Assembly (NCBI GenBank): GCA_013146195.2
Contig: CM028384.1
Span: 70,965,990-71,029,989 of the forward strand
From: Codonopsis lanceolata
Lineage: Eukaryota > Streptophyta > Magnoliopsida > Asterales > Campanulaceae
DNA: 64,000 nt
Direction: 5' to 3'
The notes under the pieces were generated by a model. It was not told the DNA's origin. It did not search any database and saw only the letters and a program-made list of their open reading frames with translations. How positions within the stretch are numbered: position 1 is the first letter of the stretch; each line of letters starts with the position of its first letter. Position numbers and translations under genes: made by a program. Shown here piece by piece: positions 12,239 through 23,256 of this stretch.

Positions 12239-12399
12239 GAGGCTATGATGATATATTTCAGAGGAAAAGTGAGGATCCAAATACACCATGGCGAGGCAAC
12301 CACAGAGGGTCTGGAGAGACATCTCCCACGGCAACTGTTGTTTGTTGCAGCCATGGCTAATGGGTCTTTACTTTATTAAAAAGGCGAATCTGAGCCCTC
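12239..12399 (+). ncRNA. Putative box C/D-type RNA, copy C
   Basis: Box C ATGATGA (12245-12251) fits RTGATGA, and box D CTGA (12390-12393) is preceded by the AAAGGCGAAT flank found in copy B. GAGGC (12239-12243) can pair with GCCCTC after box D with one bulged C. GAGGCAACCACAGAGGG and TTGCAGCCATGGCT align with copy A. The leader block, CT tract and C/D-like unit are collinear with the copies at 4 kb, so the whole gene-like unit was duplicated while only boxes, stem and a few internal motifs stayed similar. Confidence 0.45.
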
Positions 12400-13219
12400 A
12401 ATTATTAATTAGTCATGCTTTCATTCTATATCTTGCTGCAATGAATCTGGTTTATTGGATTCTACTTTCATTGCGATAGAATTAGGGTTCTCTCCCGCTT
12501 TTTATTTTTTATTTTTTTTTAAAATTTTGGGTATTGACTGGATGATGAAAAAGAAATGAAATTTACTTTTGTTTGTGAAATACAGATCAAAAGAAAGAAC
12601 AAATTTTAAAATGTATACATCTAAAGCTTAGATAAATTTTAAAATTTACTTTTTGAAAATAAATTACTTCATTTTAGTTTTGTTCCAAGGGTAGTTGACA
12701 TTATAGACATTTTTTATTTTATTTTGATTGTGTGAATGTCTCTAAAGTGTTTTTCTCTAGAAAAAGATTGGTGCGGTGTTTAGTACTTATATATGTGTGT
12801 GTATTTTATGCTAAATATTGAATCTATATTTTTGAAATGTTTTCTGTTTTTGGTTGTTGAAACAACAAATTTATACCCCTTTCTTTTTCTAATTTTTGTT
12901 TACTTTGATTTCGTATTATAATAAATATCAGTGAAATATGTGGTTTTTTTTTTAATGTTCTTTGGTATGTATTTATAATTAAAATAATTAGAAAAATAAG
13001 ATAAGATGGTAAAAATATTTTTTTTAAAAGAAAAAGTTTTTGAAAGAGACAATTTATAAAAACGGTGTTAAAAAATGAAAAAAAGGAATAGAATGAGAAT
13101 TATAGCTTTAAATTGGAAATTGTACTCTTTATAAAATTACCAAAACATGAAGGAGTTCATTACCTACTTATTAAATTTAAATGAAATTGAATTAAATTAT
13201 TAAATGTGGATTCTTATTA
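12400..13219. other. AT-rich intergenic
   Basis: No gene, TIR pair or repeat array noticed. Short A/T homopolymers only. Confidence 0.4.
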
Positions 13220-13228
13220 TACTTATTT

Positions 13229-14354
13229 GGATTAAATAATATTGTGGTTTCTGGACATGCCAAAACATAATATTTTAGTCCTTGTTGTGGGCTGTGGCTT
13301 CGACACCCTCCTCCATTTTGCCGACATCCCCCTCACCTACGATCGTCGGAATCCAGCCATCTCCTTCAAATCCAGCGGTCTAAAAAAATCTCTTAATCGC
13401 TCGAACGGATCTCTTAAACCAGCCTCCAACCGTCATCGATCTTCATTTATATCGCCATCCCTCTATGCTCCAAGAATCCATCAAGAATCAAGAAAGAAAA
13501 AAGGGAAAAAAGGTTTTGTGGGTAGAAGTGAAGAATTTATGGGCGAATAGAAAGATGTTTTTTGACGGGATTTTAATGTAGAGAGAAGAGAGAGACTGAT
13601 TGATGAGAAGCGAAAGGTAGAGAGAGAGAGAGAGAGACTGAGAGAAAGAGAAAGACTAAGAGAAGAGAAAAAAATCTTTAGGGAAGGCGTAAATGGAGGC
13701 GTGAAGGTTAAGGAAAGGATTTTGGTTATCTTTTCTCAAGGCTCTTTCTTTTCTCAGCGTGTGTGTGCAACGTGGAGGAGAGAAATCTGGGAAGGTTTGA
13801 GTTTTGATGGAGGAAGGCAATGGCCAAAGTGGAAACTCCAAGCGAGAGTCAAGTCCCAGCACCCACCAGATCGAGAGTTAAATCTGGGATTTGATAGAGA
13901 GATTCAGATTTGGGTTTTCAACTCAATTTTAGGTATAAAATACCCCTACAACCGCCTCTTCCTCACCACCCTCCACTCGCTTCCTCCAGCTCCGCCAGTG
14001 CCAACGTCGTTGATTTGTGTAGAGAACGAATGTTGGTGGGTTGAAGGAACAATGATGGTTTGGTGGTTTGAGTTGTTGTGGGTGATTGAAAGCTCCAAAG
14101 TTGTAGGCATGTTACATTTCCAGATCCAATTGAGAAGGGGAATAACAAAGTGTTGACTCTTGATTAAGAAGCGTCCGCAAGGCTAATTTAGCAGTATCGT
14201 AAAATTTTGGATAGAAAATGTAACTGTGGGAGAGGGGAAAATGATCCAAAAAATTGAGTTGAGGGACCATATTAGTTTGTTTAGGTTGTTTTAAGGTTTG
14301 AAGACCAAAATATTATTATTCGATATGTCTACGGACCAAAATATTATTTAATTC
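13229..14354. mobile_element. MULE-like element with gene-like interior
   Basis: The ends GGATTAAATAAT and ATTATTTAATTC are inverted. The similarity continues inward with TGGACATG and AATATTTTAGTCC against GACATAT and AATATTTTGGTC, giving TIRs of about 60 bp. Flanks TACTTATTT (13220-13228) and AACTTATTT (14355-14363) form a 9-bp duplication with one mismatch. The interior is GC-richer, with open frames at 13242-13550 and 13701-14156 that have no recognisable domain and may be captured gene pieces. The TIR resembles that of the foldback near 60830. Confidence 0.6.
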
Positions 14355-14959
14355 AACTTATTTATTTTAGAGTAACTGAGTAAGTCTCTTGTAAAATAAT
14401 TTTGTTAGACGGAGCTTCACATTCTTACAACTTAACCCACCAAATCCGTCGGTTAAGGAGGTTTCCTTTTGTAAAAAATGTTTGTAAAACCGTTTTATCT
14501 AAATTTTTGTCTCACTTAATCATCGATAAAATAATAGATGAAATGGATATAACCTTATATGAGATAAGGGAAATGAGAATGAATTTGCAAGTGACAAAAT
14601 AAAATGCCAAAGCAAACATGTAGGAGTTTCACTATTTTTTTCTCCTTATTTTAGTGAGATGAGTGTTACAAAAAATCTGTGAAGGTTTGTTAAACAAGCC
14701 TTTATGAAATCATTCTCAGTTCCTATTAAAACACCAAAAATAAAACCACACGAATAACAAGTGGTTAAGTTAAACAAAGAGCTTTGGTTCTTGATCTTGA
14801 TGAACTGAAAATCCTACATATTTAAACAATCTACTACACCATTACATACACTTTAATGAGTTCGTGAATCATAAATCATTGTGTATCCGGCATGAGACAT
14901 CCCGAAAGACATCCAAATTAAATCAAGTCACTGGTTTTTCAGGTAATAAGCTTCAACAT
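14355..14959. other. 3' flank of GDPDL gene
   Basis: Non-coding. It must contain the 3' UTR of the minus-strand GDPDL gene. No transposon ends seen. Confidence 0.4.
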
Positions 14960-15880
14960 CTAATACAAAAATAAACTGATCAGCGACAGGATTGCCAGGA
15001 TGGAGAGGCTTGCATTGGCGGCAATTTTGGGTTGGCTGGCACTTTTGGGAGCAGCACCAGGAGTGGAGGGGTCAGCGGTGGAGTTGGTGGCACTATCATC
15101 AACTGGGACATTGGTTACAGCGGGTAGTGGTGGATCGACAACGTCTGAAGTTTCCAGGGGAGGCAATGGTGCAGCAGCCGGCGGCAAAACAGTTGGATCA
15201 ACCATGGAAAGCAGAGAACCTGGTTGACTTGAAAAAATTCTATATGGAAGGTCGGTATTTGGGTCAGAACATGGTGTCTCTGTAAAATTAAACATGAGAA
15301 AATGTTATTTATCTAAGCAATTCAAGTTGTCCTTTATGTTTTGAATTCAAGGGGTATGCAAAGAAGTTTTATATATACTCACTCATATATGCGCTCAAAG
15401 TTTTTGGGTAGTCGGTTATGACACCATCCACTTCTAGCGCTTGGAAATAAGTAGCAAGCTCAACATAAGGATCGGCAAAGAAATCAAAAACTTGGCTGGA
15501 AAACTCGTTCTTGACATCTGAAACGTATACGGTGACATTTGCAGTTTTCATTTCTTGGACCACGTTGGTGAAGTTGGTTGCAAAGTATTCTGCATTACTC
15601 GCAACGACACTTTTTCTAGCAATATTAACAGCATCTGCATGTTTCTTGACTTCCTCTGCTACTGTCTTTGGCACACCAGATATCGCCTCTTCCACTAATA
15701 AAACTCTTTGATACGTAGGGACATCCTTAAACTTTGCCAAAACTGAACTATCATCTGATTGGATCAAAACTTTTTGAGTAGTTTGCTTGTCAAATGTGGC
15801 ATTGCTCATCGCAGAGGTGACAGTTTGTACAATGTCAAGACCCTTCTTTGATGCTAGGTAGGCTGCATTCTGTGTGTCAG

Positions 15881-15911
<31 letters not shown>

Positions 15912-18260
15912 TAGTTGTTAGAACTCGATCCATGAATTCAAACAAAAGATGTAGAAATGCATTGAAGTTAGAGGAATTGAAGTAAGTTTTTTTTGAAGGC
16001 ATAGAGGAAACCTGCCTGAATCGAAATCAAAATTCCCATGGTTGCCTTTTTCTTAGCAAGTTCTAAGAACTCGGGGAGTGTCACAAACTTTCCAGCATTC
16101 TTAAATCTAGGGTTTCTGTACAACTGCTCATCAATGAATGGGTTTGCAATTTGAGCTGCAATGAAGCAAACATGAAAATAAGTAAAATCTCAGGACAGAA
16201 AAACATTAAGAACTCAGCATTTGAAAGGTTTTTGTATTCAGAAAGTTTACGCTTAAGGGATTGAATTTCGCTCCAGCTGAGGTCAAATGAGAAAATTCCA
16301 TCTTTGCTTTGAACTTCAGGGATAGACACAGATCGATCCATGAACATGGTTGCTGCAGTAGTTTTGCCAGTGAGGTCAGCTGACCCTAAGCAAAAAGCTG
16401 TTCCATCTTTCGACATTTGGACAGCACAATCAATTATATCAGCCCCATCATTGATGGCTTTCTCGTAGGCAATGTCAGTGCAGCCAGGGTAATCTCCACT
16501 TGCTCCATTGTGTGATATGATCAAACCTATAAATGCAAAAGGAAATGTCTATTATATCTAGCACGAAAGAAAGAATTGCATCTCTAGGTGTACGTCTTTC
16601 ATATATAGTACACTCAGAAAGTAAAGTATCTCACCCTTTGCAATCTTGGTGGTAGCGTTCTGGTTATGAGCCAAGCATGCTGCATCAGAAGAAAAAAAAA
16701 GGATAAATGTCGTCACGAGTAGAACTTGAAAAGAAAGAGTACGCACAAATGCACACTTTTGACATGATTATGATTTTGAATACATTATGTTTGGATCCAT
16801 GAAATTATGCGTTGCATACCAAAAGTCGAAATTGGAAAAAGAAAAAATTGATTGAGAGGTGGCAAGCCTTAATGTGTATCTGACTGAAGATTCAAGAAAA
16901 ATGAAAATGAGAACCATGCCGAGAAAGGTGAAACTCACAAATGGCTTCTGAAGCAGTGGCAGGAAAGTCAGTCAACACCCCATCGACAGAAAACTGAGAG
17001 TTGTCGACAAACTGTAGGTACTCTGAGATTGGATCATAACTGTAATTGTAACTTGACATGATGTCATTCATAAAGCCTGAAGCATATACTTCAAGACCTT
17101 CTTTATGAGCATCAGCTACAAGAGTAGTTGCAGGTTCCAAATAGAAGTCCTTGCTGAGAGGCCATATGTACTCTTTAGGGACAAGAATTCCTGCTGCAAA
17201 TGTCTTGATAGTGGAAAGTTTTGTCAGCAGCGAACCATATGTTTCTTTGGTCGTAGGCTCAACCTCGTCTCTGTTCAAGAACCGGAAGATGAGCTTTGTT
17301 TTGGTTTTGTCCATTTTGCTGCCACCCACAGCCTTCAAGAAATCAATCTCAGGAGATGAAATGTAACTTGGTACGAAATATTGCGTTGAGTCTTCCAGGT
17401 ATCGCAAGACACTGAGTTTGTGTTGAACGTAGAACAAATCATACTGCAGTAGGCAGTGGAAGAAACAACAACGAAATTAAAAACAAGTGGTCTTGTCTTT
17501 TAAATAACACAAAAAAGCGCGTCCCACACACACCTGAACATTCAGCCACATTGGTGGGCGGTCCTTCATGTCAGCAAGTTGTTCGGGAGCCAAGAGTCCA
17601 AATTGTCCATCGAACGCTGAAGTCCTTGAAAATATATTCTGGTTCACTGTAAGGAAGACCATCATCAGAAATCAAGCACAAATGAACCGATCACAGATCA
17701 ATTTCGTTCTAGAACAAGATATCTTTCTATTACCAAAAAAATAATAATCTATTTTCTATTTTTCTATAGGGGCAGTGGTAGGACTTACATCTGACATCCT
17801 TCTGAAGCTCTTCGAGTAAATAGTCCAACGAGAACCAGCCCGTTACATCTTTACCATTTAAATTGTAGGTTTGCTTTCCTTTTGGGAAGATGGTGGCTAC
17901 ATCTGTTGAATGGTCCAACGGGAATGCCGTTTGGCACACACCAAAATTATCCTTGGTAAGCTGCAGATCACAGTACAGAGCTGAACCAGGCAAGCTCACT
18001 TCATGGGCCAATGAATAGGCGGGGTCAGAAGAATCGGGGTAAAGCCCTGAAAATCCACCTCGGGCTATTACAATTGGGTCAGCACCCTTAAGAGTGAGCC
18101 ATGTCTTTTTTGGGCCAGGGTTGACTGGGGCTGGCTTAGCAGCATGTCCTGCATCTGGCTGCACTGGTACTTCTGGTATAGCTGGCTCTGGATTCACCGG
18201 ACCCTTCTGCGCTAGAGCAGAATGGATGAAAAGGAAAATGAACAGTGACTGCCTGATCAT
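14960..18260 (-). CDS. Glycerophosphodiester phosphodiesterase-like protein (SHV3/GDPDL family)
   Basis: Eight exons on the minus strand: 18260-17789, 17646-17534, 17443-16939, 16679-16635, 16526-16251, 16155-16016, 15869-15383 and 15279-14960. They join in frame to 785 aa, close to the family's usual 750-770. Residues 1-17 are a signal peptide. There are two tandem GDPD-type domains, the first with VIARGGFSGLYPDSS near residue 64 and CDLQLTKDNFG, the second with IISHNGASGDYPGCTDIAYE near 380 and CAVQMSKDG. The C-terminus is Pro/Ser/Thr-rich and ends in a hydrophobic tail without charges, typical of a GPI-anchor signal. Family members act at the cell surface in wall cellulose and pectin organisation, and the divergent metal-site residues make classical GDPD activity uncertain. 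All introns are GT-AG except intron 6, which needs a GC donor. A Pro-rich insert lies at residues 20-52. Confidence 0.93.
15885..15911. repeat. (GA)n microsatellite in GDPDL intron 6
   Basis: An AGAGAGAG run lies just after the acceptor region of the intron that uses the GC donor. On the transcribed strand this is a CT-rich stretch upstream of the acceptor and may serve as a polypyrimidine tract. Confidence 0.85.
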
Positions 18261-19380
18261 TTTAATTTTTTTTTTTTAACTGTAAACCCTGTTGTCCAAT
18301 CAGGCACAAACAAATCAGTTTAATCAATTTGATTTGGAATTAACTAGATTAATTTAGAAAGAAAACTGTTATTGGGAATCAGAAAAATAAACGATTTATG
18401 AGCAGCGTATTCATCATCTCTAGATGTTTACAAAATCATAATCAAAGAAGAAAACGAGAGAAATATTCATATGTAATGTAGAACTCACTTGATGGTTTCA
18501 ACTGGACGTTATTTATTTATTTTCGCAAAAATCAAACGAACATTCCCTCAGGTTGAGTTTCGATTACGAAAGAAACTCAAAAGGGAATGTAAGAATGAGA
18601 GGAAATCAATTGGTAAAAGGAGAAGGAGGGGATGTTGGTTGAGAGAAAATTGGAAGGAGAGTTGAGAGAAGGTTATGGTTTATATTAATTACTTGCAGGT
18701 TATGGTTTATATTAATTACTTGCTTAAACACGTTGCCCCCCGTATTAATAGCTGGCTAATATTGCATTAAACCTTGTGAAACAAACTGGTTCATTTCTAG
18801 AATTCTAGGGGGAACCTTTTGTCTAAATTTGTGTTGTTCCTCTTTTGTAGGGAAAGGTGTTGTCAAGTACCTGTATTTGGCGGGGAATTGGGGATACCGG
18901 ATACCTGATCGATCAACCAACCGTTTCTTGAATTCCTTTATTATTTAGAAAAACTGAATTATAGCTACACTTGGAGGTTTCCAATAACCACGTTAGTGAG
19001 CTAACGTGAAGGATATTTCAGAATCAATAGACAACCACATCTAATAGACAGAACCAAAACAGAAACCACTAAATCCTAGCACCAAATTAAGGCAAAGACT
19101 TGTGTAGAACACGGAACCCTATTTAGAAATTTGCAGGTTAATAACTAAACTTGTTAATATATATCATAAAAGATGGTTGGATGAGTTGGTGAAGGGTGAA
19201 CCTTAAGATTTTAACCGACACTGGTCCAAGGTTCAACTTCCTCCAATAACAAAATTTATTTCTAATGCTCATTTCCTCTATTTGCTCAGGTGTCCCTCCA
19301 TTTTCATTGTTTGTTAGCTCCGTTAACATCAATTGTTTGAGATATTTGACAGATCCTAACGGATTTTGACGAAATGCTAA
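18261..19380. other. Upstream region of the GDPDL gene
   Basis: Contains the 5' leader and promoter of the minus-strand GDPDL gene. A perfect 27-bp tandem duplication (GGTTATGGTTTATATTAATT plus ACTTGC) lies at 18671-18724. No other gene seen. A specific promoter element could not be assigned with confidence. Confidence 0.4.
18671..18724. repeat. 27-bp tandem duplication upstream of GDPDL
   Basis: Two head-to-tail copies of a 27-bp unit starting GGTTATGGTTTATATTAATT, differing only in the last base, about 410 bp upstream of the GDPDL start codon. Confidence 0.9.
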
Positions 19381-19645
19381 ATGACACATTTAAAACCAAA
19401 CGTGATACATTAAAAACACAAAAAGTGACACTATAAATAAAAATTTATTATAATTTTTATTAAAATACAAAGTAACACTCTTAATACTAAAAAGTGACAC
19501 ATTTAATACTAAAAAGTGACACTCTTAATACTAAAAACTAAAAAGTGACACATTTAATACTAAAAAGTGACATTCTTAATACTAAAAAGTGACATATTTA
19601 ATACTAAAAAGTGACACTCTTAATACTAAAAAATGGCACTCTTCC
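19380..19645. repeat. AAAAGTGACAC minisatellite, block 1
   Basis: Many units of about 22 bp of the form CTAAAAAGTGACAC..TTAATA. In the most regular part (19485-19640) the variants CACATTTAATA and CACTCTTAATA alternate, so the array has a 44-bp higher-order dimer. There are no unique spacers, so this is not a CRISPR-like array. The block flanks a possible gypsy-like peptide frame (19589-19852). Confidence 0.85.
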
Positions 19646-19852
19646 TTAAAGAATTTACCGGACCAAAATAAATCATCTCGTGTTTCAAGTTCATCTACTA
19701 CATGCCTTGATCCTACTCGCTCTATTACGAAGAGAATGAGAAAAAGAATTAAAGGAAGTATTGAAAAGAGCAAGAAAAAGACTACTGATTTTTATGATTC
19801 CCATCAAGCCAAGGAATTGGGTTCCAAGACTTCTAATGTTCGGTTATTTTAG
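19589..19852 (+). other. Open frame of uncertain origin between the minisatellite blocks
   Basis: The 5' half is translated minisatellite. The 3' half reads SSTTCLDPTRSITKRMRKR followed by a Lys-rich helix, loosely like the basic tail of Ty3/gypsy polyproteins. I would not treat it as a gene. Confidence 0.2.
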
Positions 19853-20019
19853 ACATATTTTCAGTAAATTTTGTAAGTTTGAGTAAGAAACATATACTTT
19901 ACCTTGAAAAAGTTATGATTTTGTGTTTTTAACGATTGACACTTGAGATTATATACATTTCTATGAATGAGAAGATATATTTCATTAGTGTTCAATTGGT
20001 TATTGTTGTTAAAATCACT

Positions 20020-20400
20020 AGCCCAAAAAGTGACACACTTTAGTCCTAAAGGTAGCACACTTCAAGCCTAAAAGTAATACTCTTATGATACAAATTGTAT
20101 GATTATAAAAATGAGTTGTTTTACCAAAAGTGACACACCTAATACCTAAAAGTGACACAATTAATACTTAAAAGTGACACACTAAACGTGACACTTATGA
20201 ATAAAAATTTAAAGATGAAAAGTGATTTTTTTTTTGCCAAAAGTGACACACGTAAAACTTAAAAGCGACACATTCTATGTTTAAAAGTGACATTCTGATT
20301 TAAAGTAACTAAGTAAAACTTAATCAGACCTAAGACAACAATTATCCAAAAGTGACATACTTTTGTTTTCAAAGTGACACACGCCAAGCCTAAAAGTAAC
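20020..20400. repeat. AAAAGTGACAC minisatellite, block 2 (diverged)
   Basis: More degenerate copies of the same unit (CAAAAAGTGACACAC, CTAAAAGTGACAC, TTAAAAGTGACACAC), separated by irregular gaps. Confidence 0.75.
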
Positions 20401-21088
20401 ACTCTGATTGATCGTAATCTCTGACAATAAAACTTAAAAAAAAGGATGGTGAATTTCAAACCAACGACCAAACACACCATTAATGAAATTTTAAGTGATT
20501 TGCTGGGAACCAACTTAGCTAGCTCATTTTTGTTATTTTTTATAACATATTATTTATTTATTATGACCCGTGAATTTCTAAATGGGGTCCATCTTACGGA
20601 TAAGGATCTGTAAGACCGTCTTACAGGAAACCACCCCAATCGAACCACACTAAGTTTACAAAAACAAGTGGTTTGATTCGCTGGTATTTCATTGAAAACG
20701 CAGCGTTTTGAAAACGCAGCGTTTGTCTTACAAATGCGTTTGAGATACATTTTCAAAACACTATTTTCATAAATCTGAGTATTTGTCAAAATGACTATTT
20801 TACCCTTTCTTAAACAATGTCTTACTTCTAATTTTATCGATATACTTTCAAATATATATACACACACATACACACATATGTATATATATCAATAGAAGTA
20901 TTTATTTCATAACACAAATATAAATATAAATTAAAATTAAAATTAAAATACCAAGTATAATTTTAAAAATATCTAAACATACTTATTTAGTCCAAAATAC
21001 ATATTTAAAATAAAGATGAAGTAAATTTTGAAAATAATTTCAACCAAAATTAAAGAAGAGTTGTCCAAATTAATAATATCTCAAATTA
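20400..21088. other. Probable left part of the Harbinger region, non-coding
   Basis: Contains GTAAGACCGTCTTAC (about 20610-20624) and, at about 20660-20760, a GAAAACGCAGCGTTT motif repeated in tandem that resembles subterminal sequence at 27170-27300. No clear terminal inverted repeat could be paired. A (TA)n/(CA)n tract lies near 20853-20890. Confidence 0.35.
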
Positions 21089-22548
21089 AGTCCAATAAGA
21101 ACTATTACAAATAGATTCCAACAAGGATTGTCGAAAAGCATCCATCATATGATTTTCTTCTCTACGATTGCTCGATTCAGGGACTTCATGTTCTCCATTT
21201 GAGTTATGATTTACATCTTGTTCATCATCATTATCATCATTATCATCACATGGACAATCTTTTTTATAGCAACGAAACATTTCATCATCAAGGCATGTCT
21301 CACGTCGAATGAAATTGTGTATTGTCATGGTTGGAACTATAATTAGCACTTGTGTCTTGAAAGGGAATACTGGCATAACCTTCAAAATTTTAAATCTTGC
21401 ATTCCAAACACCAAAAGACCTTTCAATAACACTTCTTAAAGAGGAGTGTGCTTTGTTAAATCTTTATTTCCTATTCCTTGGATGTTGAGATGCTCTTGAA
21501 CCCCTTTGAAAGTCAGGTAGGTGATACCTCACATTTTTATAAGGTGCAAGAAAACCTTTTGTATTTGGGTATCCACTATCGACAAGGTAATATTTTCCTA
21601 CAAATTTAGCATTAAACATCAATATTTACTTGAAAACATGCAACTAACTAATATTGTAGAAACAATAAAATACAATCAAGAGGATTTGGAAACTTTAGCT
21701 CTTTTCTTGCTCTAGCAAGTTCAAAGATGCGAGAATCATGAGCGATCCCTTCCCAGCCAGCCCAAACATATCTGAAGCACATATCAAAATCGCACACCGC
21801 CAAAATATTTTGTGTGACATATCCTTTTCTCCCTATGTATGCATTTGTGTTTTCTTTAAGTGGTATAGTACGCACATGAGTTCCATCAATTGCGCCTATA
21901 CAATTGTGTACAATAATTGATCTAATTACTTAAAATATTTTGAAATGATTGCATTTATAAATTAATTAATATTCATTACCTCAAAGATATGATATTTGGA
22001 ATTTCTCCTTATGTGTGGATGAACTTGAGCACCTAATTCTTCATTTGGTTTGATGTAATCAACCGACATCCTGATTACCGCATTAAGGACATCATAGAAA
22101 TGTTTGCCAATCGTCCACCTTGAATGTTGAAATATATCTTGGGCTTGTCTATTTGTTGCCCCTTGCCCCACGATGTACAAAAAATGACAACTCTTTCCTC
22201 CGTAGTTGAATAACTAATGGGTTTCAAACCATAGGTAGTCTTTAAAGTGTTGCACAAATTCTCAAAAACATGCGGCAACATATGTAAGTTTTCTTGACAC
22301 ACTCTAGCACTACCACCAAGTTTTTCATTCACCCAATCTTGTCCAGTTGTGGATGAATTCCTAGAGGATTGTTTATGCAAATGTTTGATGTAATAATTTG
22401 TCATACCTTCAACAACCGTGAGTATTTCTCTATCTTCTGAATAGTCAATCATTATACGATCAAGAAAGTCTTGGAGATAATCGTCTTCATCTTCACCATC
22501 ATTATTACTTGAGTTATCATCATTTTGCTTTTCAAATTCTTCCACCAT
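21089..22548 (-). pseudogene. PIF/Harbinger DDE transposase, broken
   Basis: Minus-strand pieces read through a Harbinger-type DDE transposase. The N-terminal part (from 22548) leads into a helix-turn-helix region with SRWTIGKHFYDVLNAV. The first catalytic Asp is in GAIDGTH (near 21890), the second in AHDSRIF (near 21735), and the Glu in SVIERSFG (near 21425). An intron is likely at about 22000-21900. Damage is visible: a one-base loss in the A-run near 22175-22182 shifts the frame between VVIF and YIVGQGATNRQ, and an in-frame TAA sits at 21464-21466 just before the catalytic Glu. The product cannot be a full transposase. The partner Myb-like ORF lies immediately upstream on the same strand. 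Confidence 0.85.
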
Positions 22549-22629
22549 CTTAACTCAATACTCCAATTCATCATCATCCATTACACCGTAGGATAAAGAA
22601 CAACATCAATAACTTGTAAATATCAAGAT

Positions 22630-22720
22630 TCTAAAAATCGCTAGGTGGACGCTAGGCGTCAGACTAGAGCCTAGCGCTTAAAGTGCCTAGGCGGGACCGA
22701 AAAATTAAAGCATAATTACT
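22630..22720. repeat. GCCTAGGCG-type dispersed motif
   Basis: GGACGCTAGGCG and GTGCCTAGGCGGGAC occur here, with relatives near 5455-5480 and 9945-9985. Probably remnants of one short dispersed repeat family. Confidence 0.35.
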
Positions 22721-22839
22721 TGTAAAATAAAATTGTAACTAGTTAACTAACATTAAAATCATCATTTCAATGAAATAACAAATGTTCATGTAAAATAAAA
22801 TCATTTAAAAGCGTTACTCAATATCATACCACCATAACA

Positions 22840-23215
22840 ACACTATAAAAAAGTAGCATAACAACACTATAAAACAGCAAAACAGCACCCAAAAACTGCA
22901 CCAAAATAGCATCCAAACATCACCCAACCAGCACTAAAACATGGCCAATTAAAACAGCACCCAAAACATCACCACAATAGCACCAAAACAACACCCAAAC
23001 AGCACCCAAACAACAACAGCAAAACAGCACCGAAAACAGCACCAAAACATCACCCCAAACAATGCTAAAACAGGGCTAAAACAGCACCACAACTGCACCA
23101 AAACAACACCCAAATAGCACCCAAACAATAACATCAAAACAACACCGAAAAGTACACTAAAACTGCACCTAAACATCACAAAAACATGGTCTAAACATGG
23201 CAGCAACACAACAAC
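22840..23215. repeat. AACAGCACC-type minisatellite inside the Harbinger element
   Basis: Irregular tandem units close to AAACAGCACCCA, about 10-12 bp long, with variants AACATCACC and AACAACACC. An uninterrupted minus-strand frame across it is only the translation of the repeat. Confidence 0.8.
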
Positions 23216-23256
23216 TACTAAAGTACTATACAGTATATGCTATATACTAAGCATAA

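Noticed and set aside
13701..14156. Host gene of 151 codons
   Set aside because: It lies inside a TIR element, has no recognisable domain, and the opposite strand is also open. Treated as captured or random sequence.
19380..19645. CRISPR-like regular repeats
   Set aside because: Plant DNA, no unique spacers, and the units form a continuous tandem minisatellite.
22949..23209. Uninterrupted minus-strand frame of Cys/Phe/Val-rich text
   Set aside because: It is only the translation of the AACAGCACC minisatellite. Low complexity and no start context.
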